From assembly GCA_964605365.1 (NCBI GenBank), contig CAZSCF010000016.1:1-15524 (forward strand): a DNA stretch of 15,524 bases, in the 5' to 3' direction. The notes below the pieces were generated by a model. It saw only the letters and a program-made list of their open reading frames with translations. It made no database searches and had not been told where the DNA came from. A program made the position numbers and the translations under genes. Each line of letters begins with the position of its first letter. Position 1 is the first letter of the stretch. The DNA is from CAZSCF01 sp964605365 (GTDB lineage: Bacteria > Patescibacteriota > Minisyncoccia > Moranbacterales > UBA2206). Positions 1-5,952 of the stretch are shown here, in pieces.

Positions 1-1
1 G

Positions 2-73
2 CTCCGCGACCAGGACTCGAACCTGGAACCAATTGATTAACAGTCAACTGCTCTACCATTGAGCTATCGCGGA
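2..73 (-). tRNA. tRNA-Asn (anticodon GTT)
   Basis: Read on the minus strand this folds as a complete cloverleaf. The 7-bp acceptor is TCCGCGA/TCGCGGA, the D arm is GCTC/GAGC, the anticodon loop is CTGTTAA with anticodon GTT, and the T loop is TTCGAGT in a CCAGG/CCTGG stem. The discriminator is G (base 2). Only one base follows in the window, so whether CCA is encoded cannot be seen. The first 10 nt of the tRNA also encode the last codons and stop of the GIY-YIG gene. A partial copy of the 5' half lies about 300 bp upstream. Confidence 0.95.
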
Positions 74-315
74 ATATTTAGTTTTAAAAATTCCTTGCCA
101 CATCCACTTTTAAAATACTTTTCTCTCTTTCTTGCTTCAGCTCTACTTCCAATTCTTTCGGTATAAACAAGTGTCCACGGCTTGTATCCTTTGGTTGAAA
201 AAACTTGACCGTTATTATGAGTCTTGAGTCTATTTTTTATGTCCTTACTCATTCCAACATACAAGCGATTATCAACTTTGCTCTGAATAACATAAACTGA
301 ATAAATATTATCCAT
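64..315 (-). CDS. Small GIY-YIG domain nuclease
   Basis: An 83-residue protein made of a single GIY-YIG (URI-type) domain and nothing else. The two signature strands are seen as VYVI (residues 7-10) and LYVGM (18-22). Further family positions are Arg29, His33 and the glutamates in the RAEARKREKYFKSG region (Glu60/Glu65), so the nuclease active site looks intact. Stand-alone domains of this size are common in CPR bacteria, and their biological role is not established. The ATG at 315 has no recognisable Shine-Dalgarno. The stop codon (64-66) and the last two residues (Pro-Arg) are read from the 5' end of tRNA-Asn. The gene therefore fills the space between an intact tRNA-Asn and a broken tRNA-Asn copy, as expected for a small insertion at a tRNA gene. 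A mobile role is inference; a repair-type role is equally possible. Confidence 0.9.
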   Translation of the reverse strand: MDNIYSVYVIQSKVDNRLYVGMSKDIKNRLKTHNNGQVFSTKGYKPWTLVYTERIGSRAEARKREKYFKSGCGKEFLKLNIPR

Positions 316-333
316 AGAAAATTTGACAAAACA

Positions 334-383
334 TCAACTGCTCCCTGCCTGCCGGCAGGCAGGTACCATTGAGCTATCGCGGA
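334..383 (-). pseudogene. Partial tRNA-Asn copy interrupted in the D loop
   Basis: Bases 364-383 repeat the 5' end of the intact tRNA-Asn (TACCATTGAGCTATCGCGGA, found again at 54-73). Bases 334-343 (TCAACTGCTC) continue the same match, corresponding to 44-53. The two parts are contiguous in the intact tRNA but are separated here by exactly 20 bp (344-363). The copy stops in the 5' strand of the anticodon stem, so it cannot give a tRNA. Confidence 0.85.
344..363. repeat. 20-bp perfect palindrome (CCTGCC family)
   Basis: CCTGCCTGCCGGCAGGCAGG is its own reverse complement. It sits exactly at the junction of D loop and 3' D stem in the tRNA-Asn partial copy, with no other change at the junction. 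Related units are at 12335-12352 and 14859-14877. Confidence 0.9.
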
Positions 384-443
384 ATAAAATGATTTTTAAT
401 GATCAGTCGAAAATAATTTATAACTAATTTTTAATAACCATTG

Positions 444-458
444 TCCGCCAGAGGCGGA
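444..458. repeat. Short palindrome TCCGCC-AGA-GGCGGA
   Basis: A 6-bp GC-rich stem with a 3-nt loop in the otherwise AT-rich stretch 386-490. No gene is visible there. It has no T-run, so it is not a terminator, and it looks like another dispersed palindromic unit. Confidence 0.6.
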
Positions 459-490
459 TTTATTTTCAAAGCAAAATCTATTATATCAGA

Positions 491-530
491 AAAAATAAAA
501 TAGGCAAGATTTCTAGGCCAAGCCTATTTT
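491..530 (-). terminator. Rho-independent terminator of rpoD
   Basis: On the minus strand the stem AAAATAGGC (530-522) pairs with GCCTATTTT (505-497) around a 16-nt loop and is followed by a T-rich tail. It lies 14 bp past the rpoD stop codon and ends the dnaG-rpoD transcript. Confidence 0.8.
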
Positions 531-543
531 ATCATATGTTTTT

Positions 544-1887
544 TTAATAATCCTTTAACTTTTTAACAGAAATGTGTTCTCTGATTCGCTCCAGTGCTTT
601 GGCTTCAATCTGACGAATACGTTCACGAGTTACGCCAAATTCCTGACCGACTTCTTCCAAAGTATGCACTACCCCGTCTTCCAAACCAAATCTGATTTTC
701 AATATTTTTTGTTCACGTGGAGTTAAGGTATCTAAAATTTCACCTATGTGATCTTTCAAAAGTTTTCTGGACGCCGATTGATTAGGCATAATTGTTTCCG
801 TATCTTCAATAAAATCACCGAGGACACTATCCTCTTCACTATCGCCAACGGAAGTTTCAAGTGAAACAGTTTCTTGGGAAATTTTCATAATATGTCTGAC
901 TTTTTCCACTTCAATTCCCATTTCTACAGCAATTTCTTCCGGTAACGGCTCTCGCCCTAAATCTTGAACTAAGCGCCTGGTTATTTGCGTAAATTTATTA
1001 ATTGTTTCAACCATATGTACCGGAATACGAATAGTTCTGGACTGATCAGCAAGAGCTCGTGTTATAGCTTGACGAATCCACCAAGTCGCATAGGTTGAAA
1101 ATTTATAACCTTTGCGATAATCAAATTTTTCCACGGCACGAAAAAGACCGATATTTCCCTCCTGTATCAAATCAAGTAGCGACAAATTGTGCGACCGACC
1201 AACATATTTTTTGGCAATACTGACAACTAAACGCAAATTAGCTTCAGTTAGTTTTTGTTTGGCCTGCAAATCCCCTTTTTCAATTCTTTTGGCCAAGGAA
1301 ACCTCCTCTTCGGATTTTAAAAGATCGACTCGCCCGATTTCTCTAAGATACATTTGCACCAAATCAGAAGAAGCATCTTCAATATCCCCAACCAAATCTT
1401 TCTTTTTTTTCTTGCCGGATTTCATTGATTCCATTTCTTCCGAAATTTTGTCAGTTTCCATTTTCAATATATCGTCCGAGCCTAAAATATTGATACCCGA
1501 TTTCTCCATTCTTTCATAAAATTCTTCCAATTTTTCGATATTTTCTTCGGCATTAGGAATAGCGTGCAAGATTTCATCTTCCGTAATAAAACCTCTCTGC
1601 CTTCCGCGCACAATTAAATCCTCCAATAAATCTGTCCTTTTTCTTTCCGCCGATTCTTTTTCCTTTACCGTTTTATGAGAAACTTTTCGGGACTTTTTAG
1701 AAGGAACTCTCTTTTTAACCTTCGTCTTTTTGGGCTTCACTTTCTTGAGTACTTTTTTGGATTTTTTCTTGGACACCCTTGTTTTTTTGACCATCTTTCT
1801 TCTGGTTTTTTTCACAACTTTTTTTGAAGATTTTTTGGCCCTTTTGAACACTTTTTTTAGGCTTTTTTTCTTTATTTTTTTGACCAT
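544..1887 (-). CDS. rpoD: RNA polymerase primary sigma factor (sigma-70) with lysine-rich N-terminal tail
   Basis: Primary sigma factor of 447 residues that directs RNA polymerase to -10/-35 promoters. From about residue 83 there is a sigma 1.1-like segment (RGRQRGFITEDEILHAIPN, 94-112). Region 1.2 is near 173-206. Region 2 (214-298) holds the -10 recognition and melting helix (YATWWIRQAITRAL, 266-279). Region 3 spans about 299-372. Region 4 carries a helix-turn-helix (TLEEVGQEFGVTRERIRQIE, 409-428). The first 75 residues are a disordered tail in which 41 are Lys or Arg, which is unusual for this family. An in-frame Met at residue 32 would only shorten the tail. The ATG lies 14 bp after the dnaG stop, so the two genes form one transcript. 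This matches the conserved dnaG-rpoD part of the rpsU-dnaG-rpoD operon; rpsU is not seen here. Confidence 0.97.
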   Translation of the reverse strand: MVKKIKKKSLKKVFKRAKKSSKKVVKKTRRKMVKKTRVSKKKSKKVLKKVKPKKTKVKKRVPSKKSRKVSHKTVKEKESAERKRTDLLEDLIVRGRQRGFITEDEILHAIPNAEENIEKLEEFYERMEKSGINILGSDDILKMETDKISEEMESMKSGKKKKKDLVGDIEDASSDLVQMYLREIGRVDLLKSEEEVSLAKRIEKGDLQAKQKLTEANLRLVVSIAKKYVGRSHNLSLLDLIQEGNIGLFRAVEKFDYRKGYKFSTYATWWIRQAITRALADQSRTIRIPVHMVETINKFTQITRRLVQDLGREPLPEEIAVEMGIEVEKVRHIMKISQETVSLETSVGDSEEDSVLGDFIEDTETIMPNQSASRKLLKDHIGEILDTLTPREQKILKIRFGLEDGVVHTLEEVGQEFGVTRERIRQIEAKALERIREHISVKKLKDY

Positions 1888-1901
1888 GTATTTTATTGGG
1901 A

Positions 1902-2836
1902 TTATTTGCCCTGATTAATTTCTTTTAAAATTCGACTGGCTTCTTGTCGCAAAAAATTTATCGCCTCTTTATCCTTCCTGTTTTCAGCTAATTTGAGATC
2001 ATGCTGGATTTTTTCCAATTCCGTTTTTTTATCCTCTTTTTTTATCTCTTCTATCGCCTTTTTAAACTCTTCTTCTGGATTATTAATGATGATTTCTTCA
2101 ATGTTGTTATTCAAATCAAAACGATATCTTTTTTCAAAAAATATTTTTTCCACCTTTTTTCTGTTTTCGTCCTGCTGAATGTTCGAAAGGAGCTTGTCAA
2201 AATTAAAATCAAATTTTTCGCCATTTTCAATCATAAATCTTAACAATGAATCCCTCAAAAAAACAGGACTCTCTTTTTCTTCAACAAAAGCCTTCTTCCA
2301 AATGCTTCTATAAACCAACATCAATCCAATGATTTCCTGGATCAATGTTTCTTTTTTGGTTTTAGGAGAAAAAGTCTCCTCGCCTTTTACGCTCCCCCCT
2401 GAAGTGCTTATGATTCTGTCCTTAATACTAGCTTTCTTTAGCATATCAGTCAATATACTTTCCTTTACATCTAAAATTTCCGCTAATTTTTTTAGCCAAT
2501 GACTCTTGGTTATTTCGTTGGTCAGATTACCAATCATTTCCAATATCTCATCGGTAATATTATTTTTTCCTTCAACCTCATCTTTGTTATACTTGGAAAG
2601 ATTTTTTTGAAAAAAATATTCCATAGCTTCGGAAGATTTTTCTACAGATTCTTTCAATGCCTGCGGATTGCTTTGCGCCAGCTCAGCCACATCTTTTCCC
2701 GATGGCAATTCCACCACTTGAGCATTCACATCTTTTTCAAAACAAAGCTTTAGGCTTTTTTTAGTGGCTATCTCTCCAGCCGTATCCATATCAAAACACA
2801 TTTTAATCCTATTGGTATATCTTTTTATCACACCCA
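1902..2836 (-). CDS. dnaG: DNA primase, C-terminal part (5' side lost in assembly gap)
   Basis: Continuation of dnaG after the N-run. It opens in the TOPRIM catalytic domain: the segment just after the gap, KMCFDMDTAGEIATKKSLKL, matches the DxD metal-binding stretch of DnaG (CYDGDRAG in E. coli). The rest is the end of the polymerase domain and a lysine-rich, helical C-terminal region that would bind DnaB helicase. The Met at 2831 is internal, not a start. The frame differs from that of the 5' part because the 100-N spacer is arbitrary, so this is not evidence for a frameshift. By comparison with E. coli DnaG, about 150 residues (including the conserved EGYMD glutamate motif) should lie between the two parts, more than 100 bp can hold. 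The stop codon is 14 bp before rpoD. Confidence 0.93.
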
Positions 2837-2936
2837 NNNNNNNNNNNNNNNNNNNNNNNNNNNNNNNNNNNNNNNNNNNNNNNNNNNNNNNNNNNNNNNN
2901 NNNNNNNNNNNNNNNNNNNNNNNNNNNNNNNNNNNN
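2837..2936. other. Assembly gap (100 N)
   Basis: Exactly 100 consecutive N, the usual placeholder for a scaffold gap of unknown length. It falls inside dnaG between the N-terminal linker and the TOPRIM domain. Confidence 0.99.
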
Positions 2937-3361
2937 TCATCCTTTATTCCTCTTTCTCGAAGATAACTTAAAATTTTTGTCTTGCCTGGACCTTCCCAAA
3001 GCTGATATTCATAAAATTTTGTTACCAGTTCCAAAATTTCAAAAATTCTGTTTTTGTTGATTTCTGATTTTCCGCCATATTTTCTAAGCTCAACTCCGGC
3101 CTTATCTGCCAAAAGTTTTAATGCCTCTTTAAATTCCAATCCTTCCATTTCCATTATGAAGCCAAAAATATCGCCTCCCTTTTGGCAACCAAAACAATGC
3201 CAAATCTGTTTTTCTTCGCTCACCATAAAAGAAGGACTTTTTTCATTATGAAAAGGACAACGAGCCTTGAAATTGGTTCCCGCCTTGTCCAGGCGAATGT
3301 ATTCGCCCAAAATATCCACAATATTAAGTCTATTTTTTATTTCTTCAACATCGGAATTCAT
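2937..3361 (-). CDS. dnaG: DNA primase, N-terminal part (CHC2 zinc-binding domain)
   Basis: Start of DnaG, which makes the RNA primers for replication. The CHC2 zinc domain is intact, with ligands Cys35 and His38 in CPFHNEKSPSF and Cys56 and Cys59 in CFGCQKGGD. The following helix (FGFIMEMEGLEFKEALKLLADKAGVEL) is typical of the family. The segment ILSYLRERGIKD (130-141) leads into the catalytic core and is cut by the N-run. ATG at 3361 is the family-consistent start, but it lies in a 6-bp direct repeat at the edge of an inverted-repeat element (3362-3484). The untranslated region, any ribosome site and possibly the promoter have therefore been replaced by the element. No clear Shine-Dalgarno is visible. 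Confidence 0.95.
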
Positions 3362-3484
3362 CCCGCAGTAAAATTCAAATGGCCCCTGACCAAAAGAATT
3401 TTTATATTAAAATCCTTATTTAAGCACATAATTAAACCCCTGAAGTAAGTAAATAATGATAGCTCCTTTGAATCTTACTGCGGG
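3362..3484. mobile_element. MITE-like inverted-repeat element inserted at the dnaG start codon
   Basis: The ends form a terminal inverted repeat: CCCGCAGTAAAATTCAAA (3362-3379) and the reverse complement of 3467-3484, with one mismatch. Both sides are flanked directly by ATTCAT (3356-3361 and 3485-3490), a 6-bp target site duplication. On the minus strand ATTCAT reads ATGAAT, the first two dnaG codons, so the duplication regenerated the start codon. The outer copy (3490) now begins a 24-codon ORF (3490-3416, starting MNPAVRFKGA) inside the element. No transposase is encoded. The ends resemble those of the element at 11391-11521. Confidence 0.8.
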
Positions 3485-3499
3485 ATTCATAGTACATTT

Positions 3500-3528
3500 A
3501 CTATATTACAATATCTTTTTAAAGGCAA
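3500..3528 (-). promoter_or_regulatory. Putative original dnaG promoter
   Basis: Minus strand TTGCCT (3528-3523), 17-bp spacer, TATAGT (3505-3500). The expected transcription start is about 3 nt before the ATGAAT at 3490. Before the element inserted this would have given an almost leaderless dnaG mRNA; now it first reads the element's small ORF. Confidence 0.55.
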
Positions 3529-3534
3529 AAGATG

Positions 3535-3563
3535 AAAAAAGCATCCTCGCCAGAAAGGATGCT
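3535..3563 (-). terminator. Rho-independent terminator of the zinc-ribbon gene
   Basis: Minus strand AGCATCC (3563-3557), 10-nt loop, GGATGCT (3546-3540), then a T-run. It lies about 20 bp past the stop codon of the gene at 3584-3790. Confidence 0.85.
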
Positions 3564-3583
3564 CGAAGGACCAGATTGAAATT

Positions 3584-3790
3584 TTAAGCTGGCAGTGAAG
3601 CAGTGAAAGATAAGCGAGCATTGAAAAATCCAATTTTGCGATTGTCAATTCTGCATTCCGGACAAATGGGCGTTTTCCCTTGTTCGTTTGTTTTATTGTC
3701 TTTCAATAAATTGAACAATGGGTCGCCTTCTTTAACCGGAAAGTACCCTCCGCAAAAAATACAATACTCCAAAGTTAACACTTTTTCCAT
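3584..3790 (-). CDS. Small zinc-ribbon protein, function unknown
   Basis: A 68-residue protein I do not recognise. It has two Cys pairs, Cys10-x2-Cys13 (YCIFCGGYF) and Cys43-x2-Cys46 (PICPECR), spaced as in a zinc ribbon, with about 29 residues between them. There is no signal peptide or membrane segment. It has the best translation signal in the window: GGGAGG 6 nt before the ATG, a TATAAT-like -10 at 3824-3819, and its own strong terminator. It therefore looks like a real, independently expressed gene. Possible roles include nucleic-acid binding or a regulatory adaptor; nothing in the sequence decides between them. Confidence 0.8.
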   Translation of the reverse strand: MEKVLTLEYCIFCGGYFPVKEGDPLFNLLKDNKTNEQGKTPICPECRIDNRKIGFFNARLSFTASLPA

Positions 3791-3818
3791 TTCACGCCTC
3801 CCAAAAGAACTTTCTTTT

Positions 3819-3824
3819 ATTATA
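3819..3824 (-). promoter_or_regulatory. -10 box (TATAAT) upstream of the zinc-ribbon gene
   Basis: Perfect TATAAT on the minus strand, about 29 nt before the ATG, leaving room for a short leader with the GGGAGG ribosome site. No good -35 is visible at the usual distance. Confidence 0.4.
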
Positions 3825-3854
3825 CATCAAAAAAGCAAGATCAGTTATACACAG

Positions 3855-4415
3855 CTACATGCCCCGAATTTCTCTTCTTATGCTTTTAAAATTCGGAATA
3901 GTTTTTTTAACCAGATTCCAAAATTTTTTTGAATGATTAAATTCCTCCAAATGGCAAAGCTCATGAACAATAATATAGTCAGAAATTTTTTCTGGCAGCA
4001 AGGCAATTTTATAATTAAAACTTAAGTTGCCATTTCGCGAGCAACTACCCCAGCGGGTTTTTTGATTGCGAACGCTAATTTTACCAAATTTAAAGCCGTA
4101 GAATCTGTTAAAATAATCTGCCTTATCTGTAGCTATTTTCAGTGCCTTGTTTTTATGTTTCAAAAATTCTTTCTTCGTTGAACGAAAAAAATATTTGTTC
4201 CGATGTTTTTGAAAATAATTGAGCTTATCTAGAACCCATCGGGCCTTTTTACGAATAGCTCTTTCGGCGGAACTTTCACCGAAAAATAAAGAATTTGGCA
4301 GAGTTACCACCAAGCTTCCCTCACAACTGATTGTCAAACGCATTCTTCTAGCTCTCTTGCTTTTGCGTAGAGTATAACTTATTTTTTGATTATTTATTTC
4401 GATTTCCTTTTGCAT
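3855..4415 (-). CDS. YgjP/DUF45-type zinc metalloprotease
   Basis: A 186-residue protein of the YgjP-like (DUF45, M48-related) metallopeptidase family. The active site is HELCH (151-155) with a third putative ligand at His161 (FNHSKKFW). The family's RWGSCS motif is at 121-126, and the N-terminal half carries the basic RRMRLTIS strand. No membrane segment or signal peptide is present, so it should be cytosolic. The length is slightly under the usual 220-240 residues. A TTTTCA-17-TAAAAT pair ends only about 6 nt before the ATG, and there is no Shine-Dalgarno, which suggests a leaderless message. The physiological substrate of the family is unknown. Confidence 0.9.
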   Translation of the reverse strand: MQKEIEINNQKISYTLRKSKRARRMRLTISCEGSLVVTLPNSLFFGESSAERAIRKKARWVLDKLNYFQKHRNKYFFRSTKKEFLKHKNKALKIATDKADYFNRFYGFKFGKISVRNQKTRWGSCSRNGNLSFNYKIALLPEKISDYIIVHELCHLEEFNHSKKFWNLVKKTIPNFKSIRREIRGM

Positions 4416-4482
4416 ATTTTTATTTTATCTCAAAATTATCAAAATGAAAATCACTAGCTCATACGTTAGTGATTTCTATCTT

Positions 4483-4583
4483 GCCGTCTAATAACGGCTA
4501 AACGGGATGGCAAAAAAACAACGACTGAGACAGTCGCTGTTTTTTTATTGTTTTTTGCTTCAGTTCGAGTCCCGTTCTCTGGT
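4483..4583 (+). pseudogene. 3' half of a class II tRNA, split at the T loop by a 57-bp hairpin insert
   Basis: On the plus strand GCCGT-6 nt-ACGGC (4483-4498) looks like the long variable arm of a Leu/Ser-type tRNA. It is followed by ACGGG (4502-4506), which pairs with CCCGT (4571-4575). Between them stands a standard T loop, TTCGAGT (4564-4570), but also 57 extra bp (4507-4563). Removing these gives a perfect 5-bp T arm, then TCTCTGG as a 3' acceptor strand. No matching 5' half (CCAGAGA) is found upstream, so this is a fossil at best. Bases 4451-4470 hold another hairpin (CACTA...TTAGTG). Confidence 0.45.
4512..4546. terminator. Bidirectional terminator-like hairpin
   Basis: Seven A, CA, one mismatch, CGACTG, 3-nt loop AGA, CAGTCG, TG, seven T. 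It would work on either strand. On the minus strand it lies downstream of tRNA-Ser and may end that transcript. It forms the core of the 57-bp insert described at 4483-4583. Confidence 0.65.
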
Positions 4584-4662
4584 CGGCTATTTTTCAAACA
4601 AACCGATTTTTTTAATGGCTTGAATAAAGCTCTCGGGTCTTACTCAATACTAAAAACTTGAT

Positions 4663-4710
4663 GCGGAAAGGGCGGGATTCTCCGCCCAAGGTGGATGCGC
4701 CTCGGGCGCA
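4663..4710 (-). pseudogene. Possible internally deleted tRNA-Ser copy with two GC-rich hairpins
   Basis: Plus-strand bases 4663-4680 match the 3' end of the neighbouring tRNA-Ser (4721-4738) at 14 of 18 positions. Bases 4686-4698 resemble its anticodon-arm region (CCAAGGTGG-TGC). The part between is missing. The same stretch forms two clean hairpins, GGGCGG-GATTCT-CCGCCC (4670-4687) and TGCGCC-TCG-GGCGCA (4696-4710), so a plain palindromic repeat is the alternative. Confidence 0.3.
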
Positions 4711-4721
4711 GAACCTATTTG

Positions 4722-4808
4722 CGGAAGCGGTGAGATTCGAACTCACGATGCCCGTTAAGACATGCCACCTTTCCAAGGTGGTGCACTCGACCACTATGCG
4801 ACGCTTCC
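4722..4808 (-). tRNA. tRNA-Ser (anticodon GGA)
   Basis: A class II tRNA of 87 nt. The acceptor is GGAAGCG/CGCTTCC, the anticodon arm is CCACC-TTGGAAA-GGTGG with anticodon GGA, there is a long variable arm, and the T arm is GTGAG-TTCGAAT-CTCAC. The discriminator is G, and CCA is not encoded. Downstream on the same strand are tRNA-like debris and a terminator-like hairpin. Confidence 0.95.
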
Positions 4809-4867
4809 ATATTTCTTCATCCTAATTCCTTTTTATATAACTCTTATTGCCTCGCGATAAAAAAAAT

Positions 4868-5944
4868 TTAATCATCTAGCGGAGTTGCCTCTACTTTCTC
4901 AATGATTTCCCTCATCATTTTTACCGCTTCCACTGGGTATTTACCATTGGCTGATTCCCCGGAAAGCATTACGGCATCTACTCTATCAATAACCGCATTG
5001 GAAATATCAGAAACTTCCGCGCGAGTCGGGATTGGATTTTCTATCATAGACTCCAGCATTTGCGTGGCTACAATTACCGGTCTATTTTTTTCTTGACACT
5101 TGGTTACGATTTCTTTCTGATAAATTATCACTTCGCTTTCCGGCAGTTCAATTCCGAGATCTCCACGCGCCACCATTATCATATCCGAAGCATCAATGAT
5201 TTCATCGATATTTTTAATCGCTTCTTTTCTTTCTATCTTGGAAACGATTTGCGGTACTTGTTTTTCTTCTCCGTAAAAATGTTTGATTTTCTTGCGTAAA
5301 TCTTCGACTTCCTGTTGATTGCTTACAAAAGAAAATGCGACAAAATCAACTCCGTTTTGCAAAGAAAATTTCAGATCTTCCATATCTTTCTCCGTCAAAA
5401 CATCCCCGACCAAAACAGTATCCGGGAAATTTATGCCTTTTCGCGGCTTAATTAAACCACCATTAAGGGCTCTGGCTTTTACGTTTTCATCTTCATCGGC
5501 AATAACCCGCAATTTGATTTTTCCATCTTCAATCAATATTCTGTCACCTTTTTTAAAGGTCGAAATTACTCCGGGTTTATCAATGATCAGGCTATTTCTT
5601 TTTTTATCGTCTTTTTTATTAATAATGAGAATTTCTTCATCTTTTTCAATTTTAAACGATTCGGAATTGCCTACTCTGATTCTTGGTCCTTGCAAATCAG
5701 ACATAATTTCAATTTTTATGCCTTCTTCTTTGGAAATTTTGCGAATCAATTCAATGGCTTGTTTGTGCCATGTATAATCATTATGAGAGAAATTAAGCCT
5801 TGCTATGTCTACACCTTCTTTTAAAAGTTGCCTCAAAACCTCTTCTGATTCAGAGGCCGGACCGATAGTTGCTACGATTTTAGTTCTTCTTTTATTAGTA
5901 GATTTTCTGACAGTATCCATATTTTTAATATTTTTAAACCACAT
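4868..5944 (-). CDS. pyk: Pyruvate kinase, short form lacking the C-terminal domain
   Basis: Catalyses phosphoenolpyruvate + ADP to pyruvate + ATP, the last step of glycolysis. The barrel is complete. It opens with RTKIVATIGPASES (20-33), followed by NFSHNDY (51-57), the B domain inserted near 85-175, SKIERKEAI (235-243) with catalytic Lys237 and metal-binding Glu238, VARGDLGIEL (258-267) with Asp262, and ATQMLESM (293-300). The protein ends at residue 358, just after the barrel. The roughly 110-130-residue C-terminal domain that carries the allosteric site in typical bacterial enzymes (about 470 residues) is absent, and no remnant follows the stop. The start may be Met1 (5944) or Met9 (5920); family alignment fits Met9. 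A promoter predicts transcription from about 5946, making the first ATG leaderless. tRNA-Ser lies downstream. Confidence 0.95.
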   Translation of the reverse strand: MWFKNIKNMDTVRKSTNKRRTKIVATIGPASESEEVLRQLLKEGVDIARLNFSHNDYTWHKQAIELIRKISKEEGIKIEIMSDLQGPRIRVGNSESFKIEKDEEILIINKKDDKKRNSLIIDKPGVISTFKKGDRILIEDGKIKLRVIADEDENVKARALNGGLIKPRKGINFPDTVLVGDVLTEKDMEDLKFSLQNGVDFVAFSFVSNQQEVEDLRKKIKHFYGEEKQVPQIVSKIERKEAIKNIDEIIDASDMIMVARGDLGIELPESEVIIYQKEIVTKCQEKNRPVIVATQMLESMIENPIPTRAEVSDISNAVIDRVDAVMLSGESANGKYPVEAVKMMREIIEKVEATPLDD

Positions 5945-5952
5945 TTAAATCA

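Noticed and set aside
1730..1918. Phe-rich plus-strand open frames opposite rpoD and dnaG
   Set aside because: They are complements of lysine-rich coding sequence and have no start signals.
2828..2936. Apparent frameshift between the two dnaG parts
   Set aside because: The parts flank a 100-N placeholder of arbitrary length, so their relative frame carries no information.
4440..4555. Plus-strand small RNA made of three hairpins ending in a terminator
   Set aside because: No promoter is recognisable and the hairpins are better explained as tRNA debris plus a terminator of the minus-strand tRNA-Ser; it cannot be excluded.
4612..4794. 60-codon minus-strand open frame overlapping tRNA-Ser
   Set aside because: It runs through the tRNA gene and its debris, has no family resemblance and no ribosome site.
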